Shown here one piece after another: positions 10,428-22,013 of a stretch of 54,664 nucleotides of DNA. The notes under the pieces are model-generated. The model worked only from the letters and a program-made list of their open reading frames with translations. It was not told where the DNA came from and did not search any database. A program made the position numbers and the translations under genes. Source of the stretch: Tieghemiomyces parasiticus (taxonomy: Eukaryota > Kickxellomycota > Dimargaritomycetes > Dimargaritales > Dimargaritaceae). The stretch spans positions 1 through 54,664 of the forward strand of contig JANBPT010000220.1 in the NCBI GenBank assembly GCA_027575765.1, given 5' to 3'. Within the stretch, counting starts at the first letter, position 1, and every line of letters begins with the position of its first letter.

Positions 10428-12356
10428 ATGGAGGAGGTCCCCACAAGTTACGAACCCATCTATCTGGCAACGCCCAACCCCTATAATGGCACTTCGGGAA
10501 TCCTCAAGCTGGCCAAGCAAGGCATCGGGTGGAAGAACAGTCGCAGCGGCGAGGTGACCACCTTTTCCGCTGACGACATTAAGCGCGCCCAGTGGATGCG
10601 TGCTGCCCGCCAGTTTCGGCTGAAGCTCATTATGAAGAACGGCACCTGGCACAAGCTGGACAATTTCACTCGTGAGGTAAGTAAGGGCAGCCGTGCGGGC
10701 CGTCGCCCCAGCGCTACAATCAATTGCAAGTGGAAGGACCGCCTCTTGACGCACCTCCCTGTCGTCCGGCCCGTTGGCACTTATTATACTGACCCCGTCC
10801 CTCCCTGTGCCTCACCCCTCTACCCGTTCGTGTGCCCCATTTTACAGGATTACGAAAATATCAAACACTTGCTCAAGACCTTCTACCGCATCACGCTTGA
10901 GACGCGCGATCTCAGCCTCAAAGGTAGTAACTGGGGGAAGACCGAGTTCCAGGGCGACTACCTCACCTTCAACCACGGCAACCGGACCATCTTCGAGGTG
11001 CCGCTGGCTGATGTGGCCAATACAAACCTGGCAGGGAAGAGTGAGGTCAGCCTGGAGTTTCTGCCCCCCGATCGTCTTAACCAGGCCGACGCTGGCCGCG
11101 CCAAGAGCGCACGGGTGGATGAACTCGTTGAAATGCGTTTCTATATCCCTGGCACCACCACCGCCAGCAAGGCGGCCAAGATGGAGAAGGCCGGCACGGA
11201 AGGCAATCTGCCGGGCGCCGAGGAGGCCGAGGGCACGAAGGCCGAGGGCAACGACGGGGATGCTTCCGGCTCGGAAGGAAGCGAGGCTGAGCAGAGCGAC
11301 GCGGACGAGGAGGCCCAGAACGCCGCTAACGTTTTTCACGACATGGTCAAGAATAAGGCCGATCTCGGCCAAGTTGCGGGCGAGAGCATCGCACTGTTCC
11401 AGGAGATTCTGGCGCTCACCCCGCGCGGCCGCTACGATATGGATATGTTCCCCAACTTCATGCGGCTACGTGGTAAGACGTACGACTACAAGATTGGCTA
11501 CGATTCGGTCGTCAAGCTGTTCCTATTGAGCAAGCCAGACGATTTGCACATGCTGTTCGTGATCGGACTCGACCCGCCCATCCGCCAGGGCCAGACGCGG
11601 TACCCGTTCCTGGTGTTTCAGTTCACCAAGGACGAAGAGATGGACATCGAACTCAATCTGGACGAGGCCACGCTGGCCGACGAGTACCAGGGCAAGCTCC
11701 AAAAGCAGTACAGTGAACCGACTTTCCAGGTGGTGGCTTCGGTATTCCGTGGGCTGACGGGCTGCAGCGTGGCGGTGACGGGCCACTTCAAGTCACTCCA
11801 CAACACCAGCGCCCTCAAGTGCTCCCTTAAGGCCAACGAGGGTCATCTGTACCCACTGCAGAAGTGCTTCCTGTTTGTGCCCAAGCCGCCCACGTTCATT
11901 CCGCACGCCGAGATTGGCAGCGTCAGCTTCTCCCGCGTGGGTGCCACGGCCACGGGGGCGTCCCGCACCTTCGACCTGAAGTTCAACATGCTGGGCGGCG
12001 GCGGTGACTACCAGTTCTCGAGCATCCCTAAAGAGGAGTACAGCGTACTCGAGGCCTACCTCCGTGAGAAGAATATCAAGATGAAGAATGAGCTCCTTGA
12101 CGATGCCCAGGCCTACAGCAGCCTCGGTGCTATGGGTGGCGAACTCTCCGACTCGGACGGCGAGGCTGGTGGCGGTGGTAAGCGGCAGAAGACCAGCGCC
12201 GGGAGCGGCCCCACCAGCTTCGCACAGGCCGACTTTGGCGACGACGACGATGACGAGAGCCCCGACGAGGATTATATCGCTGAGAGTGAAGAGAGCGATG
12301 ACGTTGAAGGCTCGGACGAAGAGTTTGTCAGTGATAATCCGGGTGATGACGACTAG
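10428..12356 (+). CDS. POB3: FACT complex subunit POB3 (SSRP1-like)
   Basis: Exons are 10428..10676 and 10848..12356, giving 585 residues (yeast Pob3 552). This is the structure-specific-recognition subunit of FACT, the nuclear histone chaperone that, with Spt16, reorganises nucleosomes during transcription and replication. The N-terminal region (GILKLAKQGIGWKN) is followed by the SSrecog/PH region (residues about 80-240), an acidic Ser/Glu linker, the middle tandem-PH region (RGKTYDYKIGYDSV onward) and a strongly acidic tail (DDDDDESPDED). There is no C-terminal HMG box, as in fungal Pob3 and unlike animal SSRP1. The 171-base intron (donor GTAAGT, acceptor TTTTACAG) is a multiple of three and has no stop, so the unspliced frame stays open. 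Splicing restores the conserved DNFTRE|DYENIKHLLKTFY. MRM2 follows on the same strand after 402 bases. Confidence 0.95.
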   Translation: MEEVPTSYEPIYLATPNPYNGTSGILKLAKQGIGWKNSRSGEVTTFSADDIKRAQWMRAARQFRLKLIMKNGTWHKLDNFTREVSKGSRAGRRPSATINCKWKDRLLTHLPVVRPVGTYYTDPVPPCASPLYPFVCPILQDYENIKHLLKTFYRITLETRDLSLKGSNWGKTEFQGDYLTFNHGNRTIFEVPLADVANTNLAGKSEVSLEFLPPDRLNQADAGRAKSARVDELVEMRFYIPGTTTASKAAKMEKAGTEGNLPGAEEAEGTKAEGNDGDASGSEGSEAEQSDADEEAQNAANVFHDMVKNKADLGQVAGESIALFQEILALTPRGRYDMDMFPNFMRLRGKTYDYKIGYDSVVKLFLLSKPDDLHMLFVIGLDPPIRQGQTRYPFLVFQFTKDEEMDIELNLDEATLADEYQGKLQKQYSEPTFQVVASVFRGLTGCSVAVTGHFKSLHNTSALKCSLKANEGHLYPLQKCFLFVPKPPTFIPHAEIGSVSFSRVGATATGASRTFDLKFNMLGGGGDYQFSSIPKEEYSVLEAYLREKNIKMKNELLDDAQAYSSLGAMGGELSDSDGEAGGGGKRQKTSAGSGPTSFAQADFGDDDDDESPDEDYIAESEESDDVEGSDEEFVSDNPGDDD

Positions 12357-12758
12357 GCGCCTAGTCGCCGTTCCTTCTCAGCCTCTAACCTTGGCTTCGG
12401 CGACCTTTTTAAGTGGGGTCGCATTGTATCTTTCATTTTTCCTTCCATTATTCAGTTTACAATAAAGGCAAATTCAATATGTGTATGATCAACTCGCTTC
12501 CCAGCGCGGCAAATGAATACAGGGCAGACCTCTCACCCGCTCTTGCACGGTGCCAGTATTAATTAGAGCTCCAAGCGGTGTGTACCCTTGCTAACTGAGG
12601 CCAAGCGCCGGAACTGCTCACGCTCGGAGGTTAGCTACAGGGCTTCGGCCGTCAACCAATAAAATTTCCCTGGCTGTCGGCCTGCCCTCCACATCGCTCA
12701 TGACCCACCTCCTTACAGTTTCCTTCACCGTGCTTGAACCAATTTTACGAATGTGAAA
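12357..12758. other. POB3-MRM2 intergenic region
   Basis: This compact 402-base spacer carries the POB3 3' end with an AATAAA signal at 12461 and the MRM2 promoter and leader. No further gene is seen. An AATAAA-like word also lies near 12657, about 100 bases before MRM2. Confidence 0.6.
12461..12466 (+). terminator. AATAAA poly(A) signal of POB3
   Basis: A canonical AATAAA lies 105 bases after the POB3 stop codon, in a T-rich context. Confidence 0.6.
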
Positions 12759-13750
12759 ATGCGTACGCTGATCGCCTCGCTATCCTGGCTGGCCAGGCCC
12801 CAGCCACAAGCGTCGCCCAACTCGCTCGCCGTTGCCATCCGTACCTACGCCTCCTATTCGGATCGCAACCGGTGGTTGCATCGCCAAAAATCTGATCCCT
12901 ACGTGAAGAAGGCCAGCGATCAGAATTATCGCGCCCGCAGCGCCTTCAAGCTTATCGAGCTGGACGACAAGTACCACCTGATCACTCCCAGTGCCCTCTG
13001 CGTCGATTGCGGTGCGGCTCCCGGGGGCTGGTCCGAGGTCCTGGCCCAGCGGGTCTACCAAGGCGCATTCCGACGTCCTGCCCGGATCGGTTCGCCAGAA
13101 ACGGTTAAAGCTGGCGAAGGCCAGGCATTGTCACCGACCGCGTCCCCCACCGCCGAGTCCGATGGTCTCGTGTACGCGCTGGACCTTTTGCCTATGCAGC
13201 CCATCCCCGGAGTCCATTGTTTGCAGGGCGACTTTACCCTCCCAGCTACCGTCGAGGCCCTCCGCCGGTGTCTAGGCGGACGCCCGGCCGATTTAGTTGT
13301 GTCTGATATGGCACCATCATTCTCCGGTACCCACTCCATCGACCACATTCGCATCATGAACCTTTGCGAGGACGCCGCAGGATTCGCTCGTGGTATCCTC
13401 CGTCCCGGCGGCTCCTTCGTTTGTAAAGTAAGTTGATGCAGTCCATTGCACGGACCACAGACTTCAGTTGAACTGAGCCGTGTCTTCTCATACATCATTC
13501 TTGTCATCTCCAAACCACTAGCATCACACTAACCATTCCACCTTTTCTGCTAACCATACAACTGTAACTTTATATTCGTACTCGGCCATGTTAACCCTCT
13601 GCTCCGGCACGGCAGTTCCTTGTGGGCGGTACGGAGAAGGATTTCAGCAAGGAATTGAAGACCGTCTTTAATAAGGTTATCGTTGCCAAGCCTAAATCCA
13701 GCCGTAAGGAGTCCGCCGAGGCGTTCTTCGTTTGCTTAGATAAAAAATAA
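12759..13750 (+). CDS. MRM2: Mitochondrial rRNA 2'-O-methyltransferase (FtsJ/RrmJ family)
   Basis: Exons are 12759..13427 and 13616..13750, giving 267 residues. Mrm2 methylates a uridine 2'-OH of the large mitochondrial rRNA using SAM. The first 30 residues (MRTLIASLSWLARPQ) are basic and hydroxylated with no acid, as expected for a matrix-targeting peptide. The FtsJ core follows, with YRARSAFKL (first catalytic Lys), the SAM site VDCGAAPGGWSE, and VVSDMAPS (catalytic Asp). The intron falls inside the third motif: FVCK|FLVGGTEKDF, phase 0. Exon 2 supplies the final catalytic Glu (SSRKESAEAFFVC), so the K-D-K-E set is complete. An insertion of about 45 residues after the SAM loop (from GAFRRP to SDGLVYA) exceeds bacterial RrmJ. 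I chose the ATG at 12759 over an in-frame GTG two codons earlier. Confidence 0.93.
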
Positions 13751-14924
13751 CCCAATGACAGCTTCAAGAAGTGTCTAGGTTTCTATTGAATATGGGCATG
13801 TGGCAGCACCGAGCACAATATCGAATTGTTTCCAAACGGGCTTGCACAGTGACTGCCAAAGCAAAGTTTGATACGGCGTTTATCGGAGGCAATTCTATAG
13901 TACATCGGTCAGGGAATGTAGGTCGATATCCTCAAGGTAGATATTATCAGCTCTGCAACAGCACATAAAAACTACCTACGATGGCACAAATCACCCGATT
14001 AACTTATGCCCGGTTAGATAGGTTGCCTCTTACTGTACCGTACCACGTGCCATGTTTGGAGACGCGATTGCAGCGTAAATGTTCTTATATTGGGTAATCA
14101 AATAAGGGCTAAGGCCTGGTAAAACTTAGGAATAGATCGCCCACTCCGAAGATGATAGGAACCAGGCCATCACTTTTAATTCCCGCTGCAAGGGTACTGG
14201 TCATAGCGTGCTGGAACGCCAATTCCTTGTGTGGCATGCCAAGTCAAGGATGACCTCGTATACATGCTTACCTCGGCTGCCCTGACGTAGTATTTTTAGT
14301 ACTAAATAGACCTGTGGTTACCATAACCAACCCCGCTGATTAAGTGAGGTACGGCTAAGCCTCCGGGCTAACTCCGGCACTCTTTCTAGTCGGGAATTAG
14401 CCCCTCCTGATATAGTGCTTTCCCTTGCCTAATTGCTGATCTAAAATTTATCTAACCTTGCAAAAGTTACTGGTCCAAAATTTTATGTTCTTCTCCGGAT
14501 GCCTCCGGCACCGCCTTATCTAACCTTGCGCTAGTCGGATTTCCAATGGCACTCCAGCATATATAAGTACCGACCCCAAATTATCCAAATAAACGACAGT
14601 ATCTATTTTCTTTGCTTAGCCTCATAATTGCTTACTCACCTCGGGCCACCCGCGGCCCCAATAAAACGTTACCCCTAATCCTCGTTACCACAAGACCTTC
14701 GACCATGCTGCACCGCTCCTCTCCTGCCCCATAGCATCTGTAACTCTGCGAGAATGTAGTCCTGGTTGGTTCAGATTATTGCATAAAAACTAATAATAGA
14801 TGGCGTTCAGGAATTCCTACCAAGCCCAAAAAGAGCTGGTGTAAACAGCGGCAACAAATGGTGTGCAATGCAAGCCGGTAAGTATAGTCAACCTGGGAAA
14901 TGCTGATCGGGAGCACCAGACACA
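13751..14924. other. Gene-free spacer with isolated TATA/AATAAA
   Basis: This lies between the converging 3' ends of MRM2 and TBCD. No gene is seen. TATATAAG at 14560 is followed by AATAAA at 14588 and again at 14660. The 14-base word TTATCTAACCTTGC occurs twice, near 14446 and 14516. These are features seen in LTR remnants, but no ends were found. Confidence 0.5.
14560..14593 (+). promoter_or_regulatory. Orphan TATA box with close AATAAA
   Basis: TATATAAG (14560-14567) is followed 20 bases later by AATAAA (14588-14593). There is no plus-strand gene downstream. A TATA box close to a poly(A) signal is typical of the U3-R part of an LTR; chance is the alternative. Confidence 0.3.
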
Positions 14925-17900
14925 CTATGCGCGAAGTCCTCCGCTACTGGACGTGGAAGGCTTAACCATGACCGGCGGGGTAAAGCCAAAATGTTTGTAC
15001 AACTGGAGGCGACGGGGTCGGGTCAGAGCCAGGGGCTGCGTCCAGTCGGTGTTAGCCAAAAGATCCCGCACGGGTACTGGGTGTGCGGGATCCCCAGCGA
15101 CGCGGTCACTAAAGTAGAGGCCCATGAAGAGTTGGTCAGCCATTAGCTGGCGAGTGATCGGAAACGGGTGGGCTAGTATGGCAAGGGCGTGGGGTAGAAT
15201 GAGGTCACGCAGCCGGGGGGAATGGTCGACGAGGGCGCCGTAGATTTGCACCATCAGGGCGAGCTTCTTGGTGTCGCGGCATTTAAAAGCTTCACGCCGT
15301 ACCTGGACGAGGAGGGCCTGGAAGGCCGGGGCGGGGACGGTTGCGAGGCTGCCTAAGTCTGCGAGGAGCTGGACGGCAGTAAGCAGCGGCATCACCACGC
15401 GGTCGATATTTTTATAGGTTGCCAGGATATCGGTGACTTCAGCAACGAGCCCGGATCGGGTGCCGGCCGAATCCTTGCCAGCCGCTGATGGGCTCAAAGG
15501 CAGCGCGGCAATATGGTCGTGTAGGCAGCGGCTGGCATGGCGCGTGAGGGCGTCAACGTGGGAGCCTGCACCAATCAGGAAGCCTAAGAGCACCTCCCGT
15601 TGGTAGTTCCTGACGGTCAGGAGTGAGAGGAGAGCTGGGAACGCACGGGAAAGATCGGACCAGTACCGGTTCCCGGCACTGGCGGTGGGGACGGCAGCGC
15701 GAAGCGCTTCGAGGGCTGGGGCTACAGTGAGTCGCCAGGCCAGTGCTGAAGGAGAATTACGGGGGTTGGTTCGCCCGGTGGTGAGCGTAGCGAGATACTC
15801 CGGGTAAACGCGATCTGTTGAAGAGACCTCTTCCTTTCCATTCTGTGAACTTAAGTCATTGCTTGTATCACTTGAATCTACGGCGGCCATCGCATCCACA
15901 TCAGATGTACCTGGTACCTCGCCATAAAGGATATACGTCAGGGCAGTGCCGGCCGCCAGCCGGACCCGGTCAATCTTTTCGAGGATCATGCGTAACAGGG
16001 AGCCGATTATCCGGCCCGCCGCGGCCTCTGCTACCGTCTTAATTGCTCCAGCGTCCGGAGGATCCGTGGTAAGTGGAGCGCACAATAGGGGCAGGGCAGT
16101 GCGGGCCACGGTGATAGCACTCAGACGGACGTGAGAGCCGATATCGCCGCGGTTATCTACTGTATAGTCGTCTAAGGCGGCGACAAGGGCGTCCAAGACT
16201 GCCTGGACACCCGTAAGTCCAAGTAGCTGGGGCCAGCGATCGCCCACCTGAGTCAAAATCTTTCCGAGGGCAACTAATACATTCTGCTTGAGCGGGATGG
16301 TGCTCTGAGTGTGGATATCGGGGTTGATCAGCAGGTCAGTTAGGGTGGTAACGGCGGCAGTGACGAGAGTCGGGTGGTCGCGGTAGTGGAGGCTGGCAAG
16401 GGCAAGGGCGTGGCCTTCGCGACTTTGAGCAGGTCGGCCGGGCTGAATCAGCTCTCGGTAAACGGCGAAACGAGTCTCTGACTCGTCAAAGCGCGCAAAG
16501 TACCAATAAAGGGCCTCGGTCGCCCGGATATGGATATCAGGGTCCTGACGGTTCAGTGCCTTCTCCAGAAGGCCCCTCCAGGCTAGCTGCTGGGACTTCG
16601 GCATGGGGTCGTTCATGGACTGCAGTACCTGCCCCATATAATCGCATAGGACCCCCCAGGTCAGATCGGCTCCAAAGTCAGTCAAGTGGGCGGACGGGAT
16701 GGCCTGGGGCGTGGCCAATAGATTCTCGAGGACGCACGGGCCCAGAGCTGCGGTAGTCGTGGTGAGAGTCTGAAGGGCTCGGTAGGCCGCCCCGGCCCCA
16801 GCCAGCCCACCGTGTCGCGTGGCCAGGTCTGACGAGCGGGCGCTGCGCAGCAAGAGGGGCAGGAGATGGGTGGCCACTAGGTCCGGGCGGGCAGGAGCGA
16901 GTCGGTACAGCGCCTCGGCGGCCAGGTTACGCAGCTTGGGGTCCCAGTGAACCAGAGTAACGGTCACCAGGTGCTGAAGCAGGGCGTCGCTATAGGCCTC
17001 GAATCGGGCCACCTGGGCGGCGACATTCAAATAGGCGTGACGGATATTACTCAGGCTGAAGTAGTCGGCGCTGGTCATCAGATCAATACCGTGTGGAAAG
17101 AGGCCCTAATAGTAACGGAGGAAGTGGGCAGGTAGCCAAGGACGATCGTGAGGCCGCATGGGTGTGAGGCTGATTAGGTTTTAACTGACCTCAGATCAAA
17201 GGCGATGGGGAAGGGAGAGGTGCAATACCTCCATATTTCCCAATCGTTCACTCCCTGCCAAACATTCGTGACATCACTTACGTTACGACCGACGTGTTCC
17301 TGGAACGCGGCACTGGCAGCACGGCGGACGTGGATCTCGCGGTCGAACAGGGCCACCACAATGAGGGAGCGGGCAAGGAGGTGGGCCCACTCGGCTAGGA
17401 CCTCCTGGGAATAGGCCCGGGCGAATGACCAGAGGACGTAGCTCGCAGCGTCCCGAATATTGGACCCTACCGAATGTGAGCCCCGTTTGACGTCGAAGTG
17501 CAGCGCGCGAACGACGAAGGGTAAACCAGCGCGCAACTGGTCGGGCAGCAGTAGACCCTTACGGGCTAGCTCGGCTAAGGCTAGGCAGGCTCCGTGCCAG
17601 GTGGCTTCCGACACCCCGCGGACATCCAATCGGATCGGGTCACTCTGGGCCTCTGCGGCTGCCGGCACATCTTCGAGAAAGAGGTTCAAGACACACTGAA
17701 CTACGTCCTGAGCCAGGACGAGTGGTAGGCGGAAGGTGACCCGGCCAACGCCCTTGGCGGCCGACCAGCGGACCACAGTGTCACTGTCCCGGAGGGCTGT
17801 CAGAAGGAGATCGATGACGGTTTCCAGCTCGCCTTCATAGGTCATGTCATTGTCGGTAGGCTCCGCGGCTGGTAGCTGGGATTCCGTAATTGGGGAATTC

Positions 17901-19361
17901 CGGCTGGACTGGCCTTCCGCCCCCGTCACCAGATTCGCCTCGAGACTGCGGCGGCCCAGCTGGTACCGCCAGGAAGCGACCTGGGGAGGCAAACAGGTCA
18001 AGCCCACCCGCTGGACAAGCTTCGTCACCAGCTTACGCGTGGCCACCTGTCGGGCCAGACTCTCCCGTGCAGCCAGGTCGGCGAGGAGCGGTTCGATGAG
18101 GGGTATGACAGTCACGAGGCGCCGGCGCTCGCCCAGCTTGAAGGCGAAGTTAAGCGACCGGAGCACTCCATTGATGAGAAACGGATCTAAGGTTTCCTGG
18201 TCGGCCTCCAAGAGATCCCGAGCCCAGCACACGTAGGGCTCGAGGAGGTGGGCCGTATCCTGCCGGACGATCAGGCGGCCCGCTAGAAGAGCTGCACCAT
18301 CCGCCGCGCGCGACGTGGACGCCAGGGCAGCTTTGCTGTGCGTGAGTATCGTGTCCAGTAGGTTCTGCCACCCAGAGAATAGTGAAGCCATTGGTTGGTA
18401 GGTGGGCAGTTAGGATTGGTTTGTAGCCACGTGGGCAGGCGTGTATGGTACGTCGGCGGGCATGTCCGAATAGGATGTCGCCCCCCCCCAACGCCAACTA
18501 GTGCGTATCGGGCGTTAGATTTACCTGACCGTATAGCGCCTGGGCATCACCGCTGTCGAGGGTCTGGAGATCGAACGGGACCATGCAGAGGAGGGACAAC
18601 CACAGGAAGAGCACGTAGCGACTAGTCCAGAGTGCGTTATCGTCGGCCGGGTGCTGGAGCAGGAAAAACAACACAGGCTCCAAGTCGGCCACGTCGTGGC
18701 GGAAGAACCGCACAATGGTCTTGTAGCCCCGCACCCGGGTCAGTTGGTAGAGGACCTGGAACGCCGGGGCGCACGCCAAAATGAACGACCGGGCCTCGGC
18801 GACCGGAAATGGCGAAGGCTGGACGTCAGAGCAATGCCGGGCGGTGTAGGCCTCCCATCGCTCGGCAAACCGGCAGATGTGGGTTTCGAGGAACGCCATG
18901 ATCGGACTAACAATATCGGCTAGGACAGGGTCGAGCACGGTGGGTGCCTCTTGGTAGGGCGCCAGCTGGCCCGCCGGCCGGGTTGAAAAATGAGTCACCG
19001 GGGGTCGGTGATAGGCAGGGTCAAGTAGCAGGTTAGACGGACAGCAACCGCCGTACCACGGATGCCGGCGTACGAGACCTAGGCAATACCATTGATTTCA
19101 GTAACCCAACTCGGTCGAGCCCTCTCCCCTAATAGTCCACGTTTAGGGCCCGTATTCACTTACCATGTTCACGAGAGGTCCCAGAGTCTGGGTCACTCGC
19201 TCGAGCAGTGTATCCAGGCTGCCGGGCGAAGCATCACCGACGCTGGAATCTTCGCAGTTGGCCAAGGGTAAAGCGGACGCCCCAAGTACAGTGTCCAGCG
19301 TACTGAGGAAAGCGGCCTGGTTCTCGAACGTGCTGGGCACACATTGCTTGCCGGGGTCCAT
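14925..19361 (-). CDS. TBCD: Tubulin-folding cofactor D
   Basis: Exons are 19361..19164, 18965..18525, 18364..17282 and 17105..14925, giving 1300 residues (human TBCD 1192; yeast homologue CIN1). Cofactor D is a cytosolic HEAT-repeat protein. It captures beta-tubulin and, with cofactors C, E and Arl2, assembles or dissociates tubulin dimers. All three introns are phase 0, with donors GTAAGT, GTAAAT and GTAAGT and lengths of 198, 160 and 176 bases. The junctions restore family sequence: exon 2 opens LAPYQEAPTVLDP (the YQEQPHLLDP region of animals), and exon 3|4 gives HVGRN|GLFPHGIDLMTSADYF (animal HGIDILTTADYF). HEAT-like helices run through exons 3 and 4 (WHGACLALAELARKG; IRDAASYVLWSFARAY). 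The C-terminus DWTQPLALTRPRRLQLYKHFG fits the cofactor D C-terminal domain. ELP3 lies 468 bases upstream on the same strand. Confidence 0.93.
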
Positions 19362-19829
19362 GGAGGCGATGGGCTAGACAGCTCTATCAAACCGAGCAAC
19401 GGAAAGTGAGGGCGGGAATGAAGTGGCTGGTCTCTCGGATGCCCAAGGACTGAAGAAATGAAGGTAAGGAGTGTAGGCAATAGAAGAAGTGAACCTAGTC
19501 CGCCGAGGGGCCTTGTCAAAAAAAAAAAGGGGGGGAGAGAGGGGTTTGGGCACATTGGCAGTAAGGTGGCCCCGCCCCGGAGGTGACGGCATTTTTAGGG
19601 AGGGGCGGAGTTGAAGGGTGCTGGCGGTGCGCGGGCTTGAGGGGCTAGAGCCAAGTCAAGGCAGACTCCAAGGACGCCAACGCCAGCACAAGTCACACGC
19701 CATCGCCACACCTTTGCGTGCATTAGATTTCTGTGGATAAATATCAATCGTGGGACCGATCAGAGAATTTATTACTTTACACTCATCGCCACTTCATCCA
19801 AGAACGGTCCTCTAGTCCCCTCCTACTGC
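19362..19829. other. ELP3-TBCD intergenic region
   Basis: This 468-base spacer serves as the TBCD promoter and the ELP3 3' end. On the coding (minus) strand it has a long C/T run just upstream of TBCD (C7 then T10 near 19519-19537). A minus-strand AATAAA lies 57 bases after the ELP3 stop. No gene is seen. Confidence 0.5.
19768..19773 (-). terminator. AATAAA poly(A) signal of ELP3
   Basis: AATAAA on the minus strand, 57 bases past the ELP3 stop codon. Confidence 0.55.
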
Positions 19830-21476
19830 TCACAGCGTTTTGGACATATATGGCCCATCCAGTTCGTACCCCAGCTTGCGGTAGTAGTGGCGCGTCCCCA
19901 CGCCGCTAATGACGCTGAGCTTGACGCTGCCATGCTCCTCACGGGCGATCCGTTCAGCCTCCTCCATAAGTAGCGTCCCGAATCCCTGGTGCTGGAACTT
20001 GGTGGGGTCACGGTTACGGACGGGGACAACGGAGCCGTACACGTGAAGCTCACGTACAATTGAGCACTGGCCGGGGCGGGTGAGTTCCGGGCGGAAGGTA
20101 GCCTCGGAACACTTGCGCAGCCGCAGAAGACCGATCAATATGTCCTGGGCCGGGTCCTCGTAGGCCAGAAAGGTCTCCCAACCGCCGTTGGCCACGTAGT
20201 CGCGGCGGACCAGTTCAACCTGCTCGGGTCGGACCTTGTGATGAAGGTCGACGATGCCTACTTCGCGGGTCCGCACGTCTCGGCACTCGGTCCCCAGGTC
20301 CCGCATGCGCTGCAGGGCCAACTCGCGCAGGTTGCCGTGCTCCACTCCGGAAGTTACTAGCGGCATAGGGATGTCGCGCTGCACACGGTACACCCGGGTC
20401 CACGGCGGGACTAGCGCCAAAATCTTGGCCACCAGGTCCACCAGGGCGGGCGGCGAGTAGTTTTGGTAGCGCCCGGTGCGCCACAGTTCGTAGAGTCCTG
20501 TACCGCGGATTACCAGGGTGGGGTATAGTTTGAGGCCGTCGGACCGGAAGGCCGGGTTTTCAAAGTACTCCTTGAACTGCTCGAGATCGCGCTCCATGCC
20601 GACGTTGGGCAGGTCGGGCATCATATGGGCCACCACTTTATAGCCGGCATCCTTGGCCAGTTGGAACGACTCACATACGGCGCGCACGGTGTGGCCGCGA
20701 TTGGTGTCGCGAGCCACATCTTCGTACACACTCTGCACGCCGATCTCCAGCCGGGTGCACCCGTAGCGCAGCATCTGGCTGAGGTGAGGCTTTAGGCAGT
20801 AATCGGGCCGTGTCTCGATGGTGATACCGATACACTTGGTAGCGCTCTGTTCGGACAGGCGAACCGCCTCGTCCACGTCGTTACTACTGTGACCCGACAA
20901 GGCGTCATGAAGGTTGGCGATAAACCAGTTGCGGTAGTCCTCGGGCATGGACATGAAGGTACCTCCCATGAGCACGTACTCGACCTTGTCACAGTTGTGC
21001 CCCAGACTCTGTAGTTGTTCGATGCGGCCGCGCGCCTGCTCCAGCGGGTGGTACCGTGCCCGAATCGCCCGCATGCTAGTGGGCTCGTACCCGGTGTAGG
21101 ATTGCGTCGAATACTCGAAATCCGAGTCAGGACCACCGGGACAGTACACGCAAATATTGCCTGTCATGGCGATGTGCGGGCACCGGTGTGGCTTGCACAT
21201 GACGGCCACCACAGCGATGCCCGAGGCCGTGCGGATGGGCTTGGCCTTTAACTTGGGTAGTAGGAGAGCCCGGTATTGCTCCGGAATAGCGGCAATGATG
21301 TCGACCAGCTTGGGCTGGGTGCTGAGCCGATTCTTGCGGGAGTAGTTGGCCTTGAGACCATTGAGATTCACGTCTTTGCCGTTGTTGTGGGCCTGGATGA
21401 GCTCGGCCACGATCTCGGCGCAGGTCTTGACCATGCGCTCGGCTAAACTCGGGCCCTTTTTCGTCGGGACGACCAT
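19830..21476 (-). CDS. ELP3: Elongator catalytic subunit ELP3
   Basis: A single exon encodes 548 residues, matching the family (yeast 557). Elp3 is the catalytic subunit of Elongator. Its radical-SAM and acetyl-CoA chemistry starts the 5-carboxymethyl-type modification of wobble uridine in tRNAs. The radical-SAM cluster cysteines are C99, C109 and C112 ([17 protein letters not shown], the CX9CX2C spacing specific to Elp3). The GNAT domain lies at the C-terminus with the acetyl-CoA loop [18 protein letters not shown] and ends [18 protein letters not shown]. The start [23 protein letters not shown] lies in a good context (GCCATGG on the coding strand). The gene is intronless although most neighbours have introns. 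Upstream DNA is C/T-rich on the coding strand. Confidence 0.97.
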   Translation of the reverse strand: MVVPTKKGPSLAERMVKTCAEIVAELIQAHNNGKDVNLNGLKANYSRKNRLSTQPKLVDIIAAIPEQYRALLLPKLKAKPIRTASGIAVVAVMCKPHRCPHIAMTGNICVYCPGGPDSDFEYSTQSYTGYEPTSMRAIRARYHPLEQARGRIEQLQSLGHNCDKVEYVLMGGTFMSMPEDYRNWFIANLHDALSGHSSNDVDEAVRLSEQSATKCIGITIETRPDYCLKPHLSQMLRYGCTRLEIGVQSVYEDVARDTNRGHTVRAVCESFQLAKDAGYKVVAHMMPDLPNVGMERDLEQFKEYFENPAFRSDGLKLYPTLVIRGTGLYELWRTGRYQNYSPPALVDLVAKILALVPPWTRVYRVQRDIPMPLVTSGVEHGNLRELALQRMRDLGTECRDVRTREVGIVDLHHKVRPEQVELVRRDYVANGGWETFLAYEDPAQDILIGLLRLRKCSEATFRPELTRPGQCSIVRELHVYGSVVPVRNRDPTKFQHQGFGTLLMEEAERIAREEHGSVKLSVISGVGTRHYYRKLGYELDGPYMSKTL

Positions 21477-22013
21477 GGCGGGAGGTTGAGAGAGGCTGGA
21501 GGGTGTGTGCTAAGGTAGACGGTAGAGGGGAGGGAACGCTCGGCTGAGTGGAGGGGAGGGGAGGCTAGAAAAGCCTGTAAAGGAGAAAGAAAAAACCGCA
21601 GGACAGTAGAAGGAAATGTACAGCGGAATGGGATGGCAGTACCGAGTCAAGGCAATCGTGTCGACCCGGCGACAGCATGTAGTTTGGGCGGGGGTGTGAT
21701 TAGCGTGTGGTATCCGTAGTACAAAAAAAAAAAGAAATATAGCCAACCAGCAAGTTACCGAAGGGGTGTGGCTGGTGCAGGTAGTAATGGCAACTAGCCA
21801 TTTAATATTCCGGGGACCGCCCTCCTATCCATGGGGGCTCGCTTCCAGGAGCCACTCAGCCTTCAATTGGGTCGATGTGCTATTAGTTTACAATGAGCCT
21901 TCACCCACTTCCCTTTTCCTTTACGAAGCCAATCGGCACATTCGCCGTCCCTCACTCTATAAGTAAGGGGTCGACACCGCGATACACCACGTGTAAGATG
22001 TTTATTGGACATT
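21477..22013. other. PPIL2-ELP3 intergenic region
   Basis: A 537-base spacer carrying the ELP3 promoter and the 3' end of the cyclophilin gene. It has an A12 run near 21722 on the plus strand and C/T-rich coding-strand DNA before ELP3. No gene is seen. Confidence 0.5.
22001..22006 (-). terminator. AATAAA poly(A) signal of the PPIL2-like gene
   Basis: AATAAA on the minus strand begins only 8 bases after the stop codon, implying a very short 3' UTR if used. Confidence 0.45.

Noticed and set aside
10774..11529. 251-codon plus-strand frame
   Set aside because: Out-of-frame shadow of POB3; Arg/Ala/Pro-rich with no domain.
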